A stretch of DNA of 64,000 bases, from positions 38,858,671 to 38,922,670 of the forward strand of contig CAIIXF020000007.1 of NCBI GenBank assembly GCA_903813345.2, read 5' to 3'. The notes under the pieces are model-generated. The model was not told the origin of the DNA. It was given only the letters and a program-made list of their open reading frames with translations, and searched no databases. This stretch comes from Owenia fusiformis (lineage: Eukaryota > Annelida > Polychaeta > Sabellida > Oweniidae). Below are positions 59,000-64,000 of this stretch, piece after piece; positions within the stretch are counted from its first letter, which is position 1, and every line of letters starts with the position of its first letter. The translations under genes were made by a program, and so were the position numbers.

Positions 59000-60360
59000 C
59001 ACTCACACAGAGTTGTTTACTGATTTTTGGATCCTATTTATTTATGAATAAACTTTACGAGTGGTGTAATACATGGAGAATGACACTTAACACAACAAAA
59101 ACAAAAATCGTCCATTTTAGATCGCAATCTCATGCCAGGAGTAATCATATATTCACATTTGGACCATCTAATCGTCTAGAATATGTTTCGGAATATCGTT
59201 ATTTAGGACTTACATTAAATGAACATCTGGACATGCGACAAACTGTTAAAATACTTGCAAAATCGGCAAATCGTGCCTTAGGAATGTTAATTGCAAAAAC
59301 AAATGTAAAGGGTGGACTACCTTATGCTGTATTCACGAAACTTTTTGACACCCTTGTTTCCCCTATTATGTTATATGGTGCCGGTATTTGGGGCACTCGA
59401 CAATACTCTGAATTGAATGCAGTTCAAAACAAAGCGGCGCGATATTTTCTCGGTGTTGGACGTACAGCACCAAATGGATCAACCAAAGGAGATATCTGCT
59501 GGACATCAGTATTTACCAAACAGAGAGTCGAGGTGACTAGACTCTGGTGTCGATTAAAAAACATGGCTACATATAGGACACCGAATCATATATCTAAATG
59601 GTCTTGCCGATATCGTAAATCTTGGGAAAATCTCACGCTGAAAATGTTACAAGATTTGGACTTCCCTCAGCTCATCGACAATGAAACTATTTCTCGAGTT
59701 AAACTCCATCTCCACGAGGTCAAAGAAGCGTGCACACGGGCAGATCACGTCGAATGGCACAACAGTCTTTGGGACGATAGAAATAACCCAATTAATGGCA
59801 ACAAATTACGAACATATAGACTGTTTAAAACACACTCTGTGGAACCCGCCCATTATACTTGCATTAACATGTCAAGGAGCGAACGCAAAGCAATTGCCCA
59901 ACTTAGAGGCGGAACACTCCCATTGAAGGTTGAAACTGGACGTTATCACAATACCCCACTCCAGGATCGTCGATGTCACTGTGACAATCACACTGTTGAA
60001 GACGAGATACACTTTCTTCTACAGTGCAATTCTTATGATGAACTTAGAACTCCATTGTTTCTGAAATGCCTTGAGGAAATTCCAGATTTTCACACTTTTA
60101 ATTATATTCAACAGTTTTGCTCTATTATGACTACACCAATGTTACAAAGGACATTGTCAAAGACACTGATTAATATGCTTTTAAAAAGGCGTTCTTTAAT
60201 TTAATAATCAAAAACTTTTAACAAGTGATTATTATGATTTTAAGTCTCCCATAGGTCGACACCGGCCGGGCCGAAGATTTTAACTGATATTGCATTATTG
60301 TACTATTTTATATATGGCGTGAGACGTTAATAAATATCTATACATACATACATACATATA
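59000..60360 (+). pseudogene. 5'-truncated LINE: end of reverse transcriptase and C-terminal region
   Basis: An open frame of 386 codons (59044-60204) begins within the thumb-proximal part of a non-LTR reverse transcriptase (LYEWCNTWRMTLNTTKTKIV, YRYLGLTL). It continues with KLFDTLVSPIMLYGAGIWG and NKAARYFLGVGRTAPN and ends in a C/H-rich stretch (RRCHCDNHTVEDEIHFLLQC). The catalytic YADD motif is missing because of truncation. The 3' end carries ATACATACAT repeats, the usual tail of Jockey/CR1-like LINEs. A different clade from the Tx1-like LINE. The frame is intact, so the insertion is fairly recent. Confidence 0.85.
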
Positions 60361-60529
60361 AAGCTCGTTGTACAAGCGATTTAAAATTGGGGGGAGGGGC
60401 AGGGGGTTCTATGTCTGCTAATTTCTGTGAATTTGTGGTATGTTGGGTCCAAATTTAAAAAAATCTGCCCGAATAAATGAACTTGGTCTTGGGATATTTT
60501 ACCTATTTTTTGCTTTTGCAATTGTTTGA

Positions 60530-61020
60530 GATTTGGTAAACTTGAGAAAATTTGGTAAAATTTTAAATTTTAGCGAATGGGCAAAAATTATGAAAATTTG
60601 GCAACAATGTAACTTTGGCAAAATTTATCCATTATTGGCATTTAAGAAAAATTGGCAAAATTTAAGTAAAATTTTAGAAACTTGTCAAAAATTAATTAAA
60701 TTAGACCAAAATTAAGAAAACTTTGCAAAATTTAAGCAAATTTGGCAAAATTGAGGTAAATTGGCAAACATACAGCAAATTTGGCAGAATTTCAGCAAAT
60801 TTGGCAAAATTTAAGCAAATTTCATCAAATTTGGCAAAATTTAAGCAAATTTGGCAAGATTTAAGCAAATTTGGTAAAATTGAAGCAAATTTGGTAAAAT
60901 TGAAACAAATTTGACAAAATTTAAGCAAATTTGGCAAAATTTAAGCAAATTTGGCAAAATTTAAGCAAATTTGGCAAAACTTAAGCAAATTTGGCAAAAT
61001 TTAAGCACATTTGGCAAATT
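60530..61020. repeat. 20-21-bp AT-rich minisatellite
   Basis: About 20 copies of AAATTTGGCAAAATTTAAGC, degenerate at the left and regular at the right. Frames on both strands give repetitive peptides. Confidence 0.88.
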
Positions 61021-61559
61021 TGGCAGAAAATATTAGAACCCCCCCCTGACAAATCCTGGCTACGCCACTGATATGTATGTATTTTGTTGCATGTTCTAAA
61101 GCTGGAAATTGTGATGCGAGTCTTGTTACGGTCATTGAGTAAAGTAAGATATGAGCCTTTAAAAAGGCATGTGATTGGAGTGAAAGATAAGCCTTTAAAA
61201 GGCATTGGGTTTAGTTTGATATGAGGCTTTAAGAGTTCATAATTCTACATAATAACAAGAGTAATCATCAGTAATGAGAATTATATGTGCATTTAACAGT
61301 TTACTGGAGAGTTATATATAATAAAAAGCTATTTACTATTGCACATCAAATGTAATGCATTATATATAATTAATGTGTAATACAGTAGTGGATGAGCTCG
61401 GACCACTTTTTTACTCACACTATTGCATTTTAATAATTATGTTAATTATTTGTAGTTTATCATTTGCCATTGATTTTGAAAATAATAGGGTCTAGTTTTT
61501 CAGCCTCTTCGAATAATTGCCATTTATACCCTACTTTTATGAGGGGGTTATTCGATAAG

Positions 61560-62215
61560 CATCAATAATTTATGTTATATATCTCCAATCAAATTTATAT
61601 TTCTAGGGAGTATGTATCTATATATAACAAGTTCCCATGACAAGTTTGATCATGCTTGGTCAAGTGGTTGCCATGGCAACACAACTTAAGTGCGAAAAAT
61701 TGTAAATATTTTGAATAAATTCACCAGTTCTTTTAAAGGTAAACGACTGCTAATCTCTTTGGATTGCACCAATCAGCGTGAAGTTGACTTTAAAAACATA
61801 TTTAAGGAGTTTTCAATGAAATAACATGATTAAAATGATTAATTGAATGATATATATGACTCTAGTCCATAACTCTATTTGGTCACTATCATTCACATTG
61901 CTCAAAAGTGGGCGTGGCACTTTTAAGTAACTATCTTGAGTAATTCATGTTATGTACCTCCAATCACATTCATACGTTCAGTGAGTATGTATGTATATAA
62001 AATTAGTTGATATAGCAAGTCTGATCATGTTTGGTTCAATGGTTGCCATGGAAACGTGCATGCAAACAATTGTAGCTATTTCAGATTAACAAGTAACTGC
62101 TAATCTCTTACCAATCAAAATAAAGTTTGAAACCATTTTTGGTCAATAAAACAACATGATTCAGATGATTAATTGGTAATTGGTTGCTATGGTAATACGA
62201 ATGAATGGCACTGTT
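61560..62215. repeat. Diverged tandem duplication, about 350 bp
   Basis: Two copies (about 61560-61900 and 61930-62215) share the order ATGTTAT..CTCCAATCA, GTATGTAT, TTTGATCATG, GTGGTTGCCATGGCAAC and CTGCTAATCTCTT, with about 70% identity. Confidence 0.68.
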
Positions 62216-62388
62216 CTTTGTTGATATACTTGTTTGGCTTATGTGGAGATGGTAGATAGATATATACATAGTTCATTTAGATTAATTTCTGTATTGTCCA
62301 CTGTTTTTCTTTAAAATACTATTTTAATTTCTACGACATATACATATTTACAACATCATATTATGTCCTTATTTAATTAGCTTAACTA

Positions 62389-62909
62389 CAGGGTGTCCCA
62401 AAAGTATGCCCCTGCTATGCAGACATATACCAATGTTGTCCATAGTATGTGTCCTATATCAATTTAAAGCTCGTCCAAAGTTACATTGATTTGTGTCTCC
62501 CTAGGCCATGTTAACAGCACCAATGTTTTTCATATATGATGCTTCAAATAGGGATGTGGCATTTTGTAATCCACCTAAAATTTTGTTAAGCTATTTTAGA
62601 AGAGTTTCATTGGAGTATTTACCCTCAATGTCCTCTTTTTAGAACTCAATATCCACCCTATTTTCGTCAATAGCACCCATATTAATGGTCACATTCAGGT
62701 CAGGGCTGTTTCCAGGATACTGAAATGAACTATATTTTTGGCCAAACGTTAAGTTTTGAAATGCTTGTAACCTTTTACCATTTGTGAGTTGAACCATGAT
62801 ACTTGGCAAATCAATGTAACTTTAGATAAGCTTTAAAATGATATATGGCACATACCATGGAGACATTGTATACGTCTGCCTAGGGGGGCCATACTTTCGG
62901 GACACACTG
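62389..62909. mobile_element. 521-bp mariner-like MITE
   Basis: The left end CAGGGTGTCCCAAAAGTATG and the reversed right end CAGTGTGTCCCGAAAGTATG form TIRs, with TA on both sides (62387-62388, 62910-62911). No transposase frame remains. The ends are of the widespread CAGGGTGTCCCAAAA type. Confidence 0.85.
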
Positions 62910-62933
62910 TACATATTAGTATGGTGGGGTAAG

Positions 62934-63493
62934 TTAGTAAGATAGTAAGGTAAACATTGTTCTGTAAATAATGTTTTGGTATCTTGATCCATTTGAAGTT
63001 GCAAGACAAATATCTTGTCCAATAGAATGCACAAGCCGCTGTTGTTTCTCATTTAAAGTCTTGTTCTCATTGCCCCGGAGGAGATTCATTAAATTCCTTA
63101 GGAGCATTTGGTATTTGCAAGTTCTAATGTTCTTGGGGGCCAATTAAATGAGGGGTATTTTGTTTTGGCATTGAATATGATGTGTCTTAGATGCGACCCA
63201 GCATTGGTCAATAGATCTTGTTCTGAATGGATATTCTTATGAAAAGCCTCTGCAATAGATTTTTGGGGGATGCTCCTTAAATTGCCAAATACAAGTTCAT
63301 TTTTCAATGAAGATTCTTTTGGGCAATAGAAATTGAGTTTATTCCCAAAATGAATACTAAGTCCACTTTTGAAGTTATCTAACCTTCTGTACTTTGGTGT
63401 AGGTTTGGTTGGATTAGGTTCACTCATATGTGTTTGGAACATATTGCGAAGAGAGTCTAATGTAACAATTACGGGACCACCGGTCAACACCAT
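62934..63493 (-). pseudogene. Decayed ORF pair of a probable mobile element
   Basis: Two overlapping minus-strand frames (63098-63493 and 62934-63143) read as one protein broken by a frameshift near 63110. LNEKQQRLVHSIGQDICLAT followed by SNGSRYQ resembles a block I associate with repeated invertebrate proteins thought to come from mobile elements. The upstream part has RRLDNFKSGLSIHFGNKLNF. I cannot name the family. The frame also ends abruptly, so this is a remnant. Confidence 0.45.
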
Positions 63494-63499
63494 TTCATC

Positions 63500-64000
63500 T
63501 ATATATTTGCAAACAAATGTGAATGATGAATCAATTACTTTTTCACATCTATTTGTGTTTTGGCATTTACTGGCTAGGTAATATTTATGGTAGAATTATG
63601 GTACATTGCTTCTACAGAAACTATGCAACGTCTACCGATTTTTGCATACAGGCTCCATTCTTTTTCAATGACTGCATTCAATATAGACTTTGATGCAGTA
63701 TCAGTTTGAAGTTTAGCTAGAGTTTCTCTTGTAGTTCCCTTTTGATATTTCTTTTATTTATCACAAAACAGGTACACTTGCTATAAAAGGCTGAATGTGT
63801 TAAGATCTATCAATATAAGAACACAGAGTAGTTTCTGTTTATTAATCAACCATGAGTTGATATCATTGACTAATAGATGATTTCAGTCATGTTTTCTTAA
63901 AACCAACTCCTATAATATGTTTTCAAAGTCAACTTTTTATTGATTGGTACAATCTGGAACTATGTGTAGATTTATCAAATTGTTTTTACTTCTTTATAAG
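63500..64000. other. Window end, nothing recognised
   Basis: AT-rich, with only short frames. Part may be the upstream remainder of the decayed element ORF. Confidence 0.5.

Larger units (their letters stand above)
58450..61070. mobile_element. Element with CAGxGxCGTAG ends, host of a LINE fragment
   Basis: The left end CAGGGCCGTAGGGAG and the reversed right end CAGTGGCGTAGCCAGG are similar, and both continue into G/C runs followed by GGTTC or GAACC. Flanks share ATATG (58445-58449, 61071-61075). CAGTGGCGTAGC-type ends are common on animal DNA transposons. The interior has the LINE fragment and a 20-bp minisatellite. Confidence 0.55.

Noticed and set aside
60533-60937. Frames rich in NLSKFGKI or ILPNLLKFC repeats
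   Set aside because: Artefacts of the AAATTTGGCAAAATTTAAGC minisatellite.

Overview
The window looks like nuclear DNA of an AT-rich invertebrate animal, probably marine. It has conserved animal genes split into many short exons with GT-AG introns, long repeat-filled introns, and mobile elements typical of animal genomes: an L1/Tx1-like LINE, a Polinton/Maverick-like element, hAT-like and mariner-like MITEs, and a tRNA-derived SINE. I cannot name the phylum. An echinoderm, hemichordate, lancelet or mollusc would all fit.

Layout. (1) 1-11,480, plus strand: the C-terminal half of importin beta-1 (KPNB1) in 10 visible coding exons. One intron carries a 4.0 kb foldback element. (2) 11,480-13,800: intergenic, with a 25-bp minisatellite. 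(3) 13,803-33,459: a tandemly duplicated 1.8 kb unit. Its first copy was split by a 5.3 kb L1/Tx1-like LINE, which was then split three times: by a poly(A) retroposon in ORF1, by a 7.7 kb Polinton-like element with 1.5 kb terminal inverted repeats in the reverse-transcriptase region, and by a 2.6 kb hAT-like element in ORF2. The Polinton-like element itself carries a 1.7 kb insertion built like a composite transposon. Target-site duplications fit at each level, and removing the inserts restores the LINE reading frames. (4) 33.5-37.1 kb: a SINE and a 1.6 kb array of a 40-bp satellite. (5) 37,650-46,011, minus strand: a complete DNA primase small subunit gene (PRIM1) in 12 coding exons giving 413 codons. 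One of its introns is a U12-type AT-AC intron. (6) 46-56 kb: intergenic with several MITEs. (7) 55,994-56,773, plus strand: an intronless RING protein related to TRIM proteins, with a split RING and a C-terminal CaaX-like tail. (8) 58.4-64 kb: more repeats, including a 5'-truncated LINE, a 521-bp mariner-like MITE and a decayed ORF pair.

KPNB1 and PRIM1 are housekeeping genes (nuclear import; priming of DNA replication), and nothing here suggests they work together. The most unusual signals are these: (a) repeated tandem duplication of splice junctions in six KPNB1 introns and one PRIM1 intron; (b) the compact Polinton-like element encoding only a packaging-type ATPase and two small proteins between very long TIRs that carry promoter-like motifs; (c) the composite transposon inside it; (d) the AT-AC intron of PRIM1; (e) the split-RING/CaaX protein. 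All reading was by eye. No alignment or database search was run, so family names rest on recognised motifs and remembered family features.
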